Assembly (NCBI GenBank): GCA_027027485.1
Contig: JALVLL010000180.1
Coordinates: 10,131-26,875, forward strand
Direction: 5' to 3'
Origin: Candidatus Bipolaricaulota bacterium
Lineage (GTDB): Bacteria > Bipolaricaulota > Bipolaricaulia > Bipolaricaulales > Bipolaricaulaceae
Length of the DNA stretch: 16,745 bases
Shown piece by piece: positions 1-6,204 of the stretch (the stretch's first letter is position 1; the number at the start of each line of letters is the position of its first letter). The translations under genes were made by a program, and so were the position numbers. The notes beneath the pieces are model-generated. The model searched no databases. It was not told where the DNA came from and was given only the letters and a program-made list of their open reading frames with translations.

Positions 1-1061
1 ACGAACTCCATCTCTTCGGTGTCGCTTTTGTACACCAACTTCAGCACCCCTTCCTCGGTGGTCTCGGCCTTGAAGGAGAGGCCGCCGATCTCCGTCTTCC
101 CGGGGTTCCAGAAGAGGGGATGGATCTCCTCGCCCGGTTCCCCGTCCACGTACTCGATCCAGTCGGCGCCCACGACGACCTCTTTGACCCCCGCCGTGGA
201 GAAGGTGGTGACCCTGAGCTTGCCATCCTGAAGGGGCTCGATGATGACATAGAGAGTGCCTTCCTCCACGACCTCATCGCCCTTTTTGCGGACCTCGGAG
301 TACTGGAGCTTCACCCGGGAGCTAGGGGGCTGCGGGGCGAGCTTACCGGTCTCCTCGGCGACGACCGGGGGCTTCTCCTCACCGCCGGCTTCCTCTTCCT
401 CTCCCTCTCCTCCCACCGGGGGCTTTATCGGCGGCTTCACGGGGGGCTTGACCGGGGGCTTCTCCTCACCGCCGGCCTCCTCTTCCTCCCCCTTTCCTCC
501 CACCGGGGGCTTTATCGGCGGCCTGATGGGGGGTTTGGGCTTGGGCTTTTCGGTGATGAGGGTGAAGGAGTAAAGGATCTTGTCGAACGTGTCCGCGTAG
601 AGGTCTACCTTATCCGGCTCGGCGGTGAAGGTGAGCACATACGCCCTCTTGCCCTCGATCACCGCGACTTGGGAGAAGACCAAATAGTAACCGTAGATGC
701 TTCCGGCGTAGGCGATGATCTTGGCGGGCTTCCCGGAGATGGTGTCGTCATAGATCCCCAGTAAAGTGAAGTCCTCTACCACGCTTTGGAGACCCGGAAG
801 GGCCTCGTTCAGGTAATCCTCCAGGCTCATGGGATAGGGGAGTTCCTCCACGGTGACCACCACGTTCTCGTTGAAGGTGTCCCATGTGTCTTCGTATGGA
901 GCGTAAAACGCGATGTAATCTTCCTCCTCCTCGATGGTCCAACCGACGGGATAGGAGATCTTGAACCCCCACTCCTCGTTGATGTACTGGAGGTAGCTTT
1001 GAGAGATCCCCGGGAAAGCTACTAAGAGGGCGAGGGCTACTAAAAATATACCTTTGTACAT
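1..1061 (-). CDS. Secreted protein with PsbP/DcrB-like domain and repetitive Pro/Glu linker (C-terminus off window)
   Basis: The frame is open from ATG 1061 to the left edge (353 codons), so the C-terminus is missing. A strong Shine-Dalgarno (AAAGGAGG) precedes the ATG; an adjacent in-frame GTG at 1064 is possible. Residues 1-22 look like a signal peptide: Lys3, a hydrophobic stretch 5-17, and a cleavage-like FPGISQS without a lipobox Cys. Residues about 25-170 resemble the PsbP/DcrB/Mog1-like fold: a GFKISYPVGW opening, a NVVVTVEELP strand, and an AYVLTFTAEP strand before a final helix. Residues 172-235 are a low-complexity linker with a duplicated 24-residue unit. Residues 245-353 are a further beta-rich, acidic region that I do not recognise. 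Export and an extracytoplasmic role are inferred; the biochemical function is unknown. It follows the Uma2 gene on the same strand after a 77-base gap that could hold its own promoter. Confidence 0.85.
   Translation of the reverse strand, partial: MYKGIFLVALALLVAFPGISQSYLQYINEEWGFKISYPVGWTIEEEEDYIAFYAPYEDTWDTFNENVVVTVEELPYPMSLEDYLNEALPGLQSVVEDFTLLGIYDDTISGKPAKIIAYAGSIYGYYLVFSQVAVIEGKRAYVLTFTAEPDKVDLYADTFDKILYSFTLITEKPKPKPPIRPPIKPPVGGKGEEEEAGGEEKPPVKPPVKPPIKPPVGGEGEEEEAGGEEKPPVVAEETGKLAPQPPSSRVKLQYSEVRKKGDEVVEEGTLYVIIEPLQDGKLRVTTFSTAGVKEVVVGADWIEYVDGEPGEEIHPLFWNPGKTEIGGLSFKAETTEEGVLKLVYKSDTEEMEF
363..521 (-). repeat. In-frame tandem duplication encoding the Pro/Lys-Glu linker
   Basis: Two near-identical copies (363-434 and 450-521) lie inside the secreted protein gene with an 87-base period. 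Each encodes 24 residues running PPIKPPVGG, then Gly and four Glu, then AGGEEKPPV. The two copies differ at one residue (Lys190 versus Glu219). The unit alternates a cationic proline-rich segment with an acidic glycine-rich one. The near-identity at DNA level indicates a recent duplication, and copy number may vary between strains. Confidence 0.9.
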
Positions 1062-1138
1062 CACAATAAACCTCCTTTCGCGGCGGATATTTTAACCGGG
1101 GGAATTTTAACGGGAGGAGGCTTTAGGATAACCCGGAA
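1062..1138 (-). promoter_or_regulatory. A+T-rich intergenic leader with a duplicated ATTTTAAC box
   Basis: This is the only sizeable gap in the minus-strand set. On the plus strand ATTTTAAC occurs at 1089-1096 and 1104-1111, a 15-base period; on the coding strand each reads GTTAAAAT, and TAAAAT is a passable -10 box. I see no good -35 hexamer at 16-18 bases. The ribosome binding site AAAGGAGG lies at about 1071-1078. A promoter for the secreted protein is plausible, but the sequence alone does not prove it. Confidence 0.3.
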
Positions 1139-1744
1139 TCAAATCACTCCCAGCTCCCTCAGGGCGTCCAGGACCGAGGGAGGGGGATCCGCGAGCAACC
1201 ACCCCGCCTTGATCCAAAGCCCGGGGATCACCGCCGCCCGGTATACCCCCCTTTCATCGGGAAAGATCGGGATGAAACGATCGCCTTTGCGTTGGAAGAA
1301 CCTGACTTCGTTCCGCTCGGGATCCACGATCCAGTACTCCCCGACCCCGCCGAGCTCGTACTCGGCCAATTTCTCGCCGTAGTCCCTGAGGCGCGATTCC
1401 CGGGAGACCACCTCCACCACCAGGTCCGCCGGCCCCTCGAGGTATGTCTCCCGCAGGCGGCCCAGGTTCTCCTTGCGGACGAAGAGGACGTCCGGCTCCC
1501 TCCCCCGCTTCAAGGGTTCCAAATACATCTGGAACGGAGCGCCGAGCACAAGTCCTAGATCATGTATGCGCACATAAGCATCCAACAGGCCTAGGATGAA
1601 CTTCTGCACCTCCTGGTGGCGCCGCGATGCCGGTGAATACATCACCACCTCCCCGTCCACCCACTCCGCCAGGGTGTCCTCGTCACACCAAGCGAGGAAC
1701 TCCTTATAACTCATGCGTGTGACAGCGATGTCCCTCTTCTTCAT
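1139..1744 (-). CDS. Uma2 family (DUF820) PD-(D/E)XK nuclease-like protein
   Basis: The protein is 201 residues, a usual size for Uma2 proteins, which share the restriction-endonuclease fold and mostly lack a known role. The N-terminal part carries the family pattern MSYKEFLAW followed by AEWVDGEVV. The putative catalytic set is visible: Asp85 in EPDVLFV, Glu111 in ADLVVEVVS, and Lys125 in the helix after SRESRLRDYGEK, followed by the typical GVGEYWIVDP strand at about 133-142. All key residues are present, so it appears intact. I use ATG 1744; Met11 (1714) is a possible alternative. It begins 12 bases after the TAA that closes the readthrough frame of the upstream radical SAM gene, so the two are probably co-transcribed. 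Nothing nearby suggests a target or a mobile element. Confidence 0.85.
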   Translation of the reverse strand: MKKRDIAVTRMSYKEFLAWCDEDTLAEWVDGEVVMYSPASRRHQEVQKFILGLLDAYVRIHDLGLVLGAPFQMYLEPLKRGREPDVLFVRKENLGRLRETYLEGPADLVVEVVSRESRLRDYGEKLAEYELGGVGEYWIVDPERNEVRFFQRKGDRFIPIFPDERGVYRAAVIPGLWIKAGWLLADPPPSVLDALRELGVI

Positions 1745-1756
1745 GGCCTAACGACT

Positions 1757-1927
1757 TTATAAGCCATCCCCGCGGCGCCGCAACTTGGCCTCCCAGCGGC
1801 GGGTGGGCTCGGCGGGGATTCCCGCTCGGGCGAAAAGCTCCGTGAGCTCCCGAGCCAAATCCAGGAAGAACTCATCGGAGAGGGCGTAATCGAGGCCGTG
1901 AGTGTGATAAAGGTAACGCACGCGTCA
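1757..1927 (-). other. In-frame continuation of the radical SAM gene beyond an internal TGA
   Basis: After the TGA at 1925-1927, the same frame stays open for 55 codons to TAA at 1757-1759. The conceptual peptide starts RVRYLYHTHGLDYALSDEFF and continues as an amphipathic helix followed by a basic tail. By my count 42 of its 55 codons end in G or C, like neighbouring genes. Adding it gives a protein of about 268 residues, closer to the usual length of this radical SAM family than the 212 residues ending at the TGA. It looks like the real C-terminus cut off by a nonsense change, a sequencing error or a recoded codon. No good start codon and Shine-Dalgarno inside it suggest an independent gene. 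Confidence 0.7.
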
Positions 1928-2563
1928 GGGGTAGTTCATCCGGTCGATGACCACCCGGTCCACCGCCCCCGAAAGCATCCCCACGAGTCCCTCGGGGTCC
2001 ATGGGAAGCATCGGGCCCACGAAGGCATAGGTCCTCACTCCCCTCCTTTTCAGCTCCCTCAAAGCCCGGATCCGCAACGGTATGGGAGGGGCCCGCGGCT
2101 CGAAGAGCCTGCGGATCCCTTCCGAATCGGTGGTGACGGTTATCCCCACCTCGGCATCGAGCTCGGCGAGGACCCCCGCGTCCCTCAATACCAGGGGGGA
2201 TTTCGTGAGGACACGGACCCGGAAGCCCCGCTCCCGCGCCGAGTTTCCCCTGAAGACCTCGAGGATCCTCTCGGTGAGGCGGAGCCTCGCCTCGATGGGC
2301 TGATAGGGGTCGGTGGATATCCCGATGGCGACCATGCCCGGCGTGGCGCGCTTTAACTCCTCCCGAAGGAGCGCCGGGGCGTTGGCCTTCGCTTCCACGA
2401 ACTCCCCCCACCTACGCCCCCGGTCTCGGACCCAGGGCATCCACGACACATAGCAGTAACGGCAACCGAAGGAGCACCCGAGGTATGGGTTCAAGGAGTA
2501 ATCGACCCCCGGGATCCTCGAGGGGGTGAGGATCCTCTTCGCCGCGATCTCGCTGACCTCCAT
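1925..2563 (-). CDS. SPL-like radical SAM protein (COG1533 type), cut by an in-frame TGA
   Basis: Numbering from ATG 2563, the radical SAM cluster motif CX3CX2C is at Cys30, Cys34 and Cys37 within NPYLGCSFGCRYCY. Other family marks follow: GISTDPYQPIE, VLTKSPLVLRD, GITVTTDSEG, an EPRAPP segment with RIRALRELKRRGV, and VGPMLP. These match the spore-photoproduct-lyase-like branch of radical SAM enzymes, which bind a 4Fe-4S cluster and cleave S-adenosylmethionine. Most members have no known substrate, and this is not evidently a true spore photoproduct lyase. The frame ends at MNYP-TGA, but coding sequence continues in frame (1757-1924). I prefer ATG 2563 because family N-termini usually begin just before the ILT segment; GTG 2599 would add 12 unusual residues. 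Without the tail the enzyme may be non-functional, so the gene could be a pseudogene. Confidence 0.8.
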   Translation of the reverse strand: MEVSEIAAKRILTPSRIPGVDYSLNPYLGCSFGCRYCYVSWMPWVRDRGRRWGEFVEAKANAPALLREELKRATPGMVAIGISTDPYQPIEARLRLTERILEVFRGNSARERGFRVRVLTKSPLVLRDAGVLAELDAEVGITVTTDSEGIRRLFEPRAPPIPLRIRALRELKRRGVRTYAFVGPMLPMDPEGLVGMLSGAVDRVVIDRMNYP

Positions 2564-2631
2564 GCCCGAAAGATCATACCCCCTTGCCCCTTGGCCCACC
2601 GCGCGTTCCCCGTTAAATTCGGGACAACGCC
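2564..2631. promoter_or_regulatory. Divergent intergenic region with possible promoters for both flanking genes
   Basis: These 68 bases separate the divergent radical SAM and thioredoxin genes. On the plus strand TTGGCC (2591-2596) and TAAATT (2614-2619) are 17 bases apart, four of six matches each to the sigma-70 -35 and -10 boxes, and would start transcription only a few bases before ATG 2632. On the minus strand TATGAT (2573-2578) is a good -10 box lying nine bases from ATG 2563, but I see no matching -35. Neither start codon has a clear Shine-Dalgarno, consistent with leaderless or near-leaderless messages. If the radical SAM gene starts at GTG 2599, the minus-strand reading fails. Confidence 0.3.
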
Positions 2632-3162
2632 ATGAGTTTCGGCAACATCGTCATCCTCGTCCTCATCGTGGCCCTTTTGGGGGTCGTTCTGCTCTCCCCC
2701 GAGGAGGGCGTACCCGGCGCGGATTTCGGGATCGTGGGGAAGGCGGCCCCCGGCTTCCGCCTCCGCGATCTCGACGGGAACCTCTGGGAGCTCGGGGACC
2801 ATTTGGGGAGGCCCATGGTGATCTCGTTCTGGACCACCTGGTGTGGGGCTTGCAGGAAGGACCTCGCGATCCTGGAGAAGTTCCATCGGAAGTACGGGGA
2901 AGATTTCGTGGTGGTCGGTGTCTGTCCCGAATACTGGGATAGGGTGCCGGAGGTGCTGAGGGAGCACCCCGTGAGCTTCCCCATCCTCCACGATCCCAAC
3001 GAGCTCGTCACTAAAAGGTACGAGCTCCTCGGCGAGAGGACCCGCTACCCCTTCACCGTCTTCGTGGATCCCTCGGGGAAGGTGCGCTGCGTGTGGGCCT
3101 ATGCCTTCAAGGACCTGAGACACATGCTGGAGGTGTTGGCCAGGTGCGGTTTCAGCCGCTAA
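2632..3162 (+). CDS. Membrane-anchored TlpA/ResA-type thioredoxin-like protein
   Basis: This is a 176-residue protein with an uncleaved-looking N-terminal membrane helix at about residues 5-22 and a thioredoxin fold facing outside. The AhpC/TSA-TlpA pattern is clear: APGFRLRDLDG at 39-49, VISFWTTWCGACRKD with the redox pair Cys71 and Cys74, and the cis-proline loop at Tyr139-Pro140 before FTVFVDPSGK. Proteins of this type reduce or isomerise disulfides in exported proteins, often during cytochrome c maturation; the partner here is unknown because no cytochrome or CcdA gene is visible. Further cysteines at 98, 153 and 172 are not part of the family core. It is the only plus-strand gene and ends seven bases from the convergent ridA stop. 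Confidence 0.9.
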   Translation: MSFGNIVILVLIVALLGVVLLSPEEGVPGADFGIVGKAAPGFRLRDLDGNLWELGDHLGRPMVISFWTTWCGACRKDLAILEKFHRKYGEDFVVVGVCPEYWDRVPEVLREHPVSFPILHDPNELVTKRYELLGERTRYPFTVFVDPSGKVRCVWAYAFKDLRHMLEVLARCGFSR

Positions 3163-3169
3163 AGGGGCG

Positions 3170-3541
3170 TCAGTCGCCGAGGTAGGCGATGGCCTCGATC
3201 TCCACCCGGGCGCCCTTGGGGAGCTCCTTCACCGCCACGCAGGCCCTGGCCGGCGGATCACCTTGGAAATAGCCCGCATAGACCCCGTTCACCGCGGGGA
3301 AGTCCCCCATATCCACGAGATAGATCGTGACCTTCACCAGATCCTTGAGGGACGCGCCGGCGGCTGTCAGGACCTTCTTCAGGTTCTCCATGGCCTGGCG
3401 GACCTGTTTCTCGATCCCGCCCTCCACCAGCTTCCCCTCAGGGGTCACGGGGATCTGTCCCGAGATGAACAGAAAATCCCCCGCGCGGAAGGCGGGGGAG
3501 TACGGCCCGACCGTTTTGCCTGTTTTGATCGCTTCCCGCAT
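3170..3541 (-). CDS. ridA: RidA (YjgF/YER057c/UK114) enamine/imine deaminase
   Basis: RidA hydrolyses reactive 2-aminoacrylate and related imines made by pyridoxal-phosphate enzymes, protecting cytoplasmic metabolism. The 123-residue protein has the family signatures VGPYSPAFRAG, FISGQIP, NLKKVLTAAG, VKVTIYLVDM and the C-terminal PPARACVAVKELPKGARVEIEAIA region. Arg99 and Glu114 align with E. coli Arg105 and Glu120 at the active site. ATG 3541 overlaps the rplQ stop as TGATG, so I prefer it to the in-frame GTG at 3550. The overlap makes ridA the last gene of the ribosomal transcription unit, translationally coupled to L17. No hairpin with a T-run separates it from the convergent thioredoxin gene. 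Confidence 0.93.
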   Translation of the reverse strand: MREAIKTGKTVGPYSPAFRAGDFLFISGQIPVTPEGKLVEGGIEKQVRQAMENLKKVLTAAGASLKDLVKVTIYLVDMGDFPAVNGVYAGYFQGDPPARACVAVKELPKGARVEIEAIAYLGD

Positions 3542-3891
3542 CAGACCCACATCAACCGGGCCATCTCCGCCCCGTCCCCGCGGCGGGGGCCGAGCTTGAG
3601 GACCCGGGTGTATCCGCCGGCACGGTCCTTGTAGCGGGGGGCGATCTCCTCGAAGAGCTTCGTGGTGGCCTCCTTGTCTTGGAGGACAGAGAAGGCCCTC
3701 CTCCGGGAGGCCTGATCCCCGCGCTTGGCCCAGGTCACCAGCCTCTCCACGAGCCTCTGGGTGGCCTTGGCCCGTGCCGGCGTGGTGTCGACCTTCCCGT
3801 GGAGGATGAGGTCCCGGGCCTGGTTGCGCAGGACCGCCTCCCTCCGGGACTTCTCCATGGAGAGCTTCGGGACCTTCCTCCTATGCCGCAT
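3541..3891 (-). CDS. rplQ: 50S ribosomal protein L17
   Basis: The 116-residue protein starts MRHRRKVPKLSMEKSRREA, which is the canonical L17 opening, and contains RNQARDLILHGKVDTTPARAK and the ending GDGAEMARLMWV. L17 binds 23S rRNA near the peptide exit side of the large subunit. ATG 3891 lies inside the rpoA 3' end (11-base overlap). An upstream in-frame start at 3999 would add 36 residues unlike L17, and that stretch is rpoA coding sequence in another frame. Its TGA is shared with the ridA ATG. It closes the alpha-operon part of the cluster, as in most bacteria. Confidence 0.97.
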   Translation of the reverse strand: MRHRRKVPKLSMEKSRREAVLRNQARDLILHGKVDTTPARAKATQRLVERLVTWAKRGDQASRRRAFSVLQDKEATTKLFEEIAPRYKDRAGGYTRVLKLGPRRGDGAEMARLMWV

Positions 3892-4828
3892 TCCCTGCCT
3901 CCTTCTCGGAACGCAGCCTGTACCCCATCTCCTTGAGCCTCGCCTCCACCTTCTCCAGGGTCTTCTCCCCGAACCCGTGGATATCGAGGAGCTCCTCACG
4001 GGTGTGGGAAAGGAGGTCCTTCAGGGTCACTATCCCCGCCTCCCGCAGGAGGTTGACGGCGCGGACATCGAAATCGAGCTCGGCCAGGGGCCTGGAGAGC
4101 TCCTCGGGGAGCTCCTCCTCCGCGGCGGCCTCGGCCTCCTCCCCCATCTCCACGGGCTTTGAGATCCGCAGTAGATGCTCCTGGAGGATCCCCACCGCCT
4201 GATCCAGGGCTTCCCTCGGCGTGACGGCGCCGTTGGTCCAGATCTCGAGGACCAGGCGCTCGTAGCCGGATCTCCCGCCCACCCGGGTCTCCTCCACCCG
4301 GAAGTTGACCTTCTCCACCGGGGAGAAGTCCGAGTCGATGGGGATGAGACCGATGGGGGCATCCTCCCTCTTGTTGTCGTCGGCCAGCCGGAACCCCCGG
4401 CCCACCTCTACCTCCATCTCCACGTCGAGCTTCCCGTCCTCGTTCAGGGTGGCGATGTAGTGGTCGGGGTTCACGATCTCCACGCCGTCAGGGGTCTGGA
4501 TGTCCCTGGCGTAGACGGTGGCGGGGCCCTGGACGTTGAGGTAGAGCCTGCGCATCTCGCCCCCGTCCATACGGATGGCGAGCCCCCGTAAGTTCAGGAT
4601 GATGTTGAGGATGTCCTCCCGCACTCCCTCGATGGTGTCGTATTCGTGGTACTTGCCGGCGAAGGAGACCCTCACTATGGCGGCCCCGGGGATCGATGAA
4701 AGCAGGATCCGCCTCAGGGAGTTCCCCAGGGTGGTCCCATACCCCCGCTCCAGGGGCTCCACCACGAGCCTCCCGTAGCGATCGTTGTGTTCCTCCCAGT
4801 TGATCTTCTCCGGATAAATGAACTCCAT
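3881..4828 (-). CDS. rpoA: DNA-directed RNA polymerase subunit alpha
   Basis: The 315-residue protein has the full two-domain layout. The N-terminal domain (about 1-225) carries MEFIYPEKINW, the GYGTTLGNSLRRILLSSIPGAA motif for dimerisation and beta/beta' assembly, and GVREDILNIILNLRG. An acidic linker (EEAEAAAEEELPEE) leads to the C-terminal domain (about 245-305) with helix-hairpin-helix elements. Arg256 and Asn259 in FDVRAVNLL correspond to E. coli Arg265 and Asn268, which contact promoter UP elements, so UP-element recognition is probably conserved. Starts at GTG 4834, ATG 4831 and ATG 4828 are in frame; I choose 4828 because GAGG at 4834-4837 is then five bases away. It lies two bases after the rpsD stop and overlaps rplQ by 11. 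Confidence 0.97.
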   Translation of the reverse strand: MEFIYPEKINWEEHNDRYGRLVVEPLERGYGTTLGNSLRRILLSSIPGAAIVRVSFAGKYHEYDTIEGVREDILNIILNLRGLAIRMDGGEMRRLYLNVQGPATVYARDIQTPDGVEIVNPDHYIATLNEDGKLDVEMEVEVGRGFRLADDNKREDAPIGLIPIDSDFSPVEKVNFRVEETRVGGRSGYERLVLEIWTNGAVTPREALDQAVGILQEHLLRISKPVEMGEEAEAAAEEELPEELSRPLAELDFDVRAVNLLREAGIVTLKDLLSHTREELLDIHGFGEKTLEKVEARLKEMGYRLRSEKEAGNAA

Positions 4829-4830
4829 CA

Positions 4831-5454
4831 TCACCTCGAGTAGAACTCCGCGATAAGGTTGGTGTCGATGGACTTATCTAGGTCCTCCTCGGCGGGCTCG
4901 GAGAGGACCTGGATCTTCAGGGACTCCAGATCCCGGGAGAGCCAGCTCGGAGGGGTCCTTTTTTCGGCGGCCGCTTTTATCAGCTCCCGGAGCTTATCCT
5001 TGGACTGGGGCTTCACCTCTATCACCTCGCCGGGCTCGACCCTGTAGGAGGGTATGTTCACCACACGGCCATCGACCATGAAGTGACCGTGGGAGACGAG
5101 TTGTCGAGCCTGGGCCCGGGAATCGGCGAAGCCCGCCCGGTAGATCACGTTGTCGAGCCTCTCCTCCAGGATCCGCAGGAGTGCCGTCCCGGTTTTCCCC
5201 TTTACGCTCTGGGCTTCTTCCACGTAACGCCGGAACTGTTCCTCCCTGAGCCCATATATCCTCTTGAGCTTCTGCTTCTCCCGCAAGCGGATGGCGTAGC
5301 CGGTGAGTCGGCGGCGGAAGCGGCCGTGCTGTCCCGGCGGGAAGGGGCGCCGGTTCATGGCGCACTTATCGGAATAGCACCTGTCGCCCTTCAGGAAGAG
5401 CTTGACCCCTTCCCTGCGGCAGAGCTTGCACCTCGGTCCGGTGTACCTACCCAT
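4831..5454 (-). CDS. rpsD: 30S ribosomal protein S4, zinc-binding form
   Basis: S4 is a primary 16S rRNA binder that nucleates the 30S body. The 207-residue protein starts MGRYTGPRCKLCRREGVKLF and has Cys9, Cys12, Cys26 and Cys31, the zinc-site arrangement seen in Thermus S4 and other C+ forms. NRRPFPPGQHG follows, then the S4 RNA-binding domain (RLDNVIYRAGFADSRAQARQ, then SHGHFMVDGRVVNIPSYRV) and the conserved C-terminus IAEFYSR. GGAGGAG sits six bases upstream of ATG 5454. S4 is the usual autogenous repressor of alpha operons; I could not identify its mRNA target site here. The TGA stop adjoins the rpoA starts, so coupling is likely. Confidence 0.97.
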   Translation of the reverse strand: MGRYTGPRCKLCRREGVKLFLKGDRCYSDKCAMNRRPFPPGQHGRFRRRLTGYAIRLREKQKLKRIYGLREEQFRRYVEEAQSVKGKTGTALLRILEERLDNVIYRAGFADSRAQARQLVSHGHFMVDGRVVNIPSYRVEPGEVIEVKPQSKDKLRELIKAAAEKRTPPSWLSRDLESLKIQVLSEPAEEDLDKSIDTNLIAEFYSR

Positions 5455-5463
5455 ATCTCCTCC

Positions 5464-5820
5464 CTAACTGTGCGGGGTGGGCGTGACGTTCTTGACCTCT
5501 TCCACGGTGATCCCCGAGGACTTCAGGGTCTGGATCACCGCCTGGCGGCCCGGCCCGGCACCGTTGACCGTAACGATCACGGACTTTATCCCGTACTCCT
5601 TCATCTCCTTGACCAGGGCCTGGCAGGCCACCTGAGCGGCATAGGGCGTGCCCTTTCGGGATCCGCTGAAGCCCACGGTGCCCGGGGACTTCCAGGTGAT
5701 CACGTTGCCGTCCAGGTCGGTGAGGGTGAGGATGGTGTTGTTGAAGGTGGAGTGGATGTGGACCCTGGCCCTCTCGAGCTTTATCGCCTTCTTCTTTTTC
5801 CGTGTCGCGCGCCTGGCCAT
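5464..5820 (-). CDS. rpsK: 30S ribosomal protein S11, shortened C-terminus
   Basis: S11 lines the 30S platform near the E site and contacts the mRNA Shine-Dalgarno helix region. The 118-residue protein has the expected RARVHIHSTFNNTILTLTDL, SAGS-like SGSRKGTPYAAQVA, and TVNGAGPGRQAVIQTLKSSG segments. It ends at VTPTPHS followed by TAG. Most bacterial S11 proteins continue with roughly NGCRPPKRRRV, so about ten mostly basic residues are missing, along with the Asn-Gly that becomes isoaspartate in E. coli S11. A frameshift is unlikely, because the rpsD Shine-Dalgarno (GGAGGAG) follows at once and leaves no room for the tail. It begins two bases after the rpsM stop. Confidence 0.95.
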   Translation of the reverse strand: MARRATRKKKKAIKLERARVHIHSTFNNTILTLTDLDGNVITWKSPGTVGFSGSRKGTPYAAQVACQALVKEMKEYGIKSVIVTVNGAGPGRQAVIQTLKSSGITVEEVKNVTPTPHS

Positions 5821-5822
5821 GG

Positions 5823-6194
5823 CTACTTCCTCTTCCTCCTCCCGGCTTTATCGGGGCGCGGTCCCTTCCAGGTGCGGGCGTTGGAACGGGTGCGCTGCCC
5901 TCGGACCGGAAGCCCCACCTTGTGCCGTATCCCACGATAGCAGCCGATGTCGATGAGGCGCTTTATGTTCATCTGGACCTCGCGGCGGAGATCACCCTCC
6001 ACCTTGTACTCCTCCACCGCCCGCTGCAGGGCGGCCACCTCCTGGTCGGTGAGGTCGATGACCTTCTTGGAGGGGTCGATCCCGGTCTTCTCCAGTATCT
6101 CCTTTGCCCGGGAGCGCCCGATCCCGTAGATATAGGTTAAGGCGATATCTATCCGTTTCTTGGCCGGAAGGTTAACGCCCGCGATCCGCGCCAT
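5823..6194 (-). CDS. rpsM: 30S ribosomal protein S13
   Basis: S13 sits in the head of the 30S subunit, bridges to the 50S and touches the P-site tRNA through its basic tail. The 123-residue protein is full length: MARIAGVNLPAKKRIDIALT, then the helix-two-turn-helix IYGIGRSRAKEIL, the YRGIRHKVGLPVRGQRTRSNART signature, and the tail WKGPRPDKAGRRKRK. A good GGAGGAGAG precedes ATG 6194. It lies ten bases after rpmJ and two before rpsK in the usual bacterial order. Confidence 0.97.
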   Translation of the reverse strand: MARIAGVNLPAKKRIDIALTYIYGIGRSRAKEILEKTGIDPSKKVIDLTDQEVAALQRAVEEYKVEGDLRREVQMNIKRLIDIGCYRGIRHKVGLPVRGQRTRSNARTWKGPRPDKAGRRKRK

Positions 6195-6204
6195 CTCTCC
6201 TCCT

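Noticed and set aside
363..521. Possible CRISPR or non-coding satellite from the repeated pattern
   Set aside because: There are only two copies, they keep the reading frame, and they encode a Pro/Lys-Glu linker within a longer protein.
120..764. A 214-codon plus-strand frame with repeated Leu/Gly-rich sequence
   Set aside because: It is the antisense image of the secreted protein's repetitive linker. The minus-strand frame has a signal peptide, a ribosome binding site and domain-like sequence.
1925..1927. TGA read as glycine or another amino acid by a changed genetic code
   Set aside because: TGA ends many conserved genes here exactly at family C-termini (for example S4, L2, S19, S3, L17, RidA), so it is a normal stop genome-wide. 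Only local recoding or mutation remains possible.
1139..3162. A defence or toxin-antitoxin system made of Uma2, the radical SAM protein and the thioredoxin
   Set aside because: The genes do not all share a strand, no partner typical of known systems is present, and Uma2 and SPL-like proteins are common as isolated genes, so adjacency alone does not support a system.
3150..3200. A bidirectional terminator between the convergent thioredoxin and ridA genes
   Set aside because: Only seven bases lie between the stops and I find no convincing GC-rich hairpin with a T-run on either strand.
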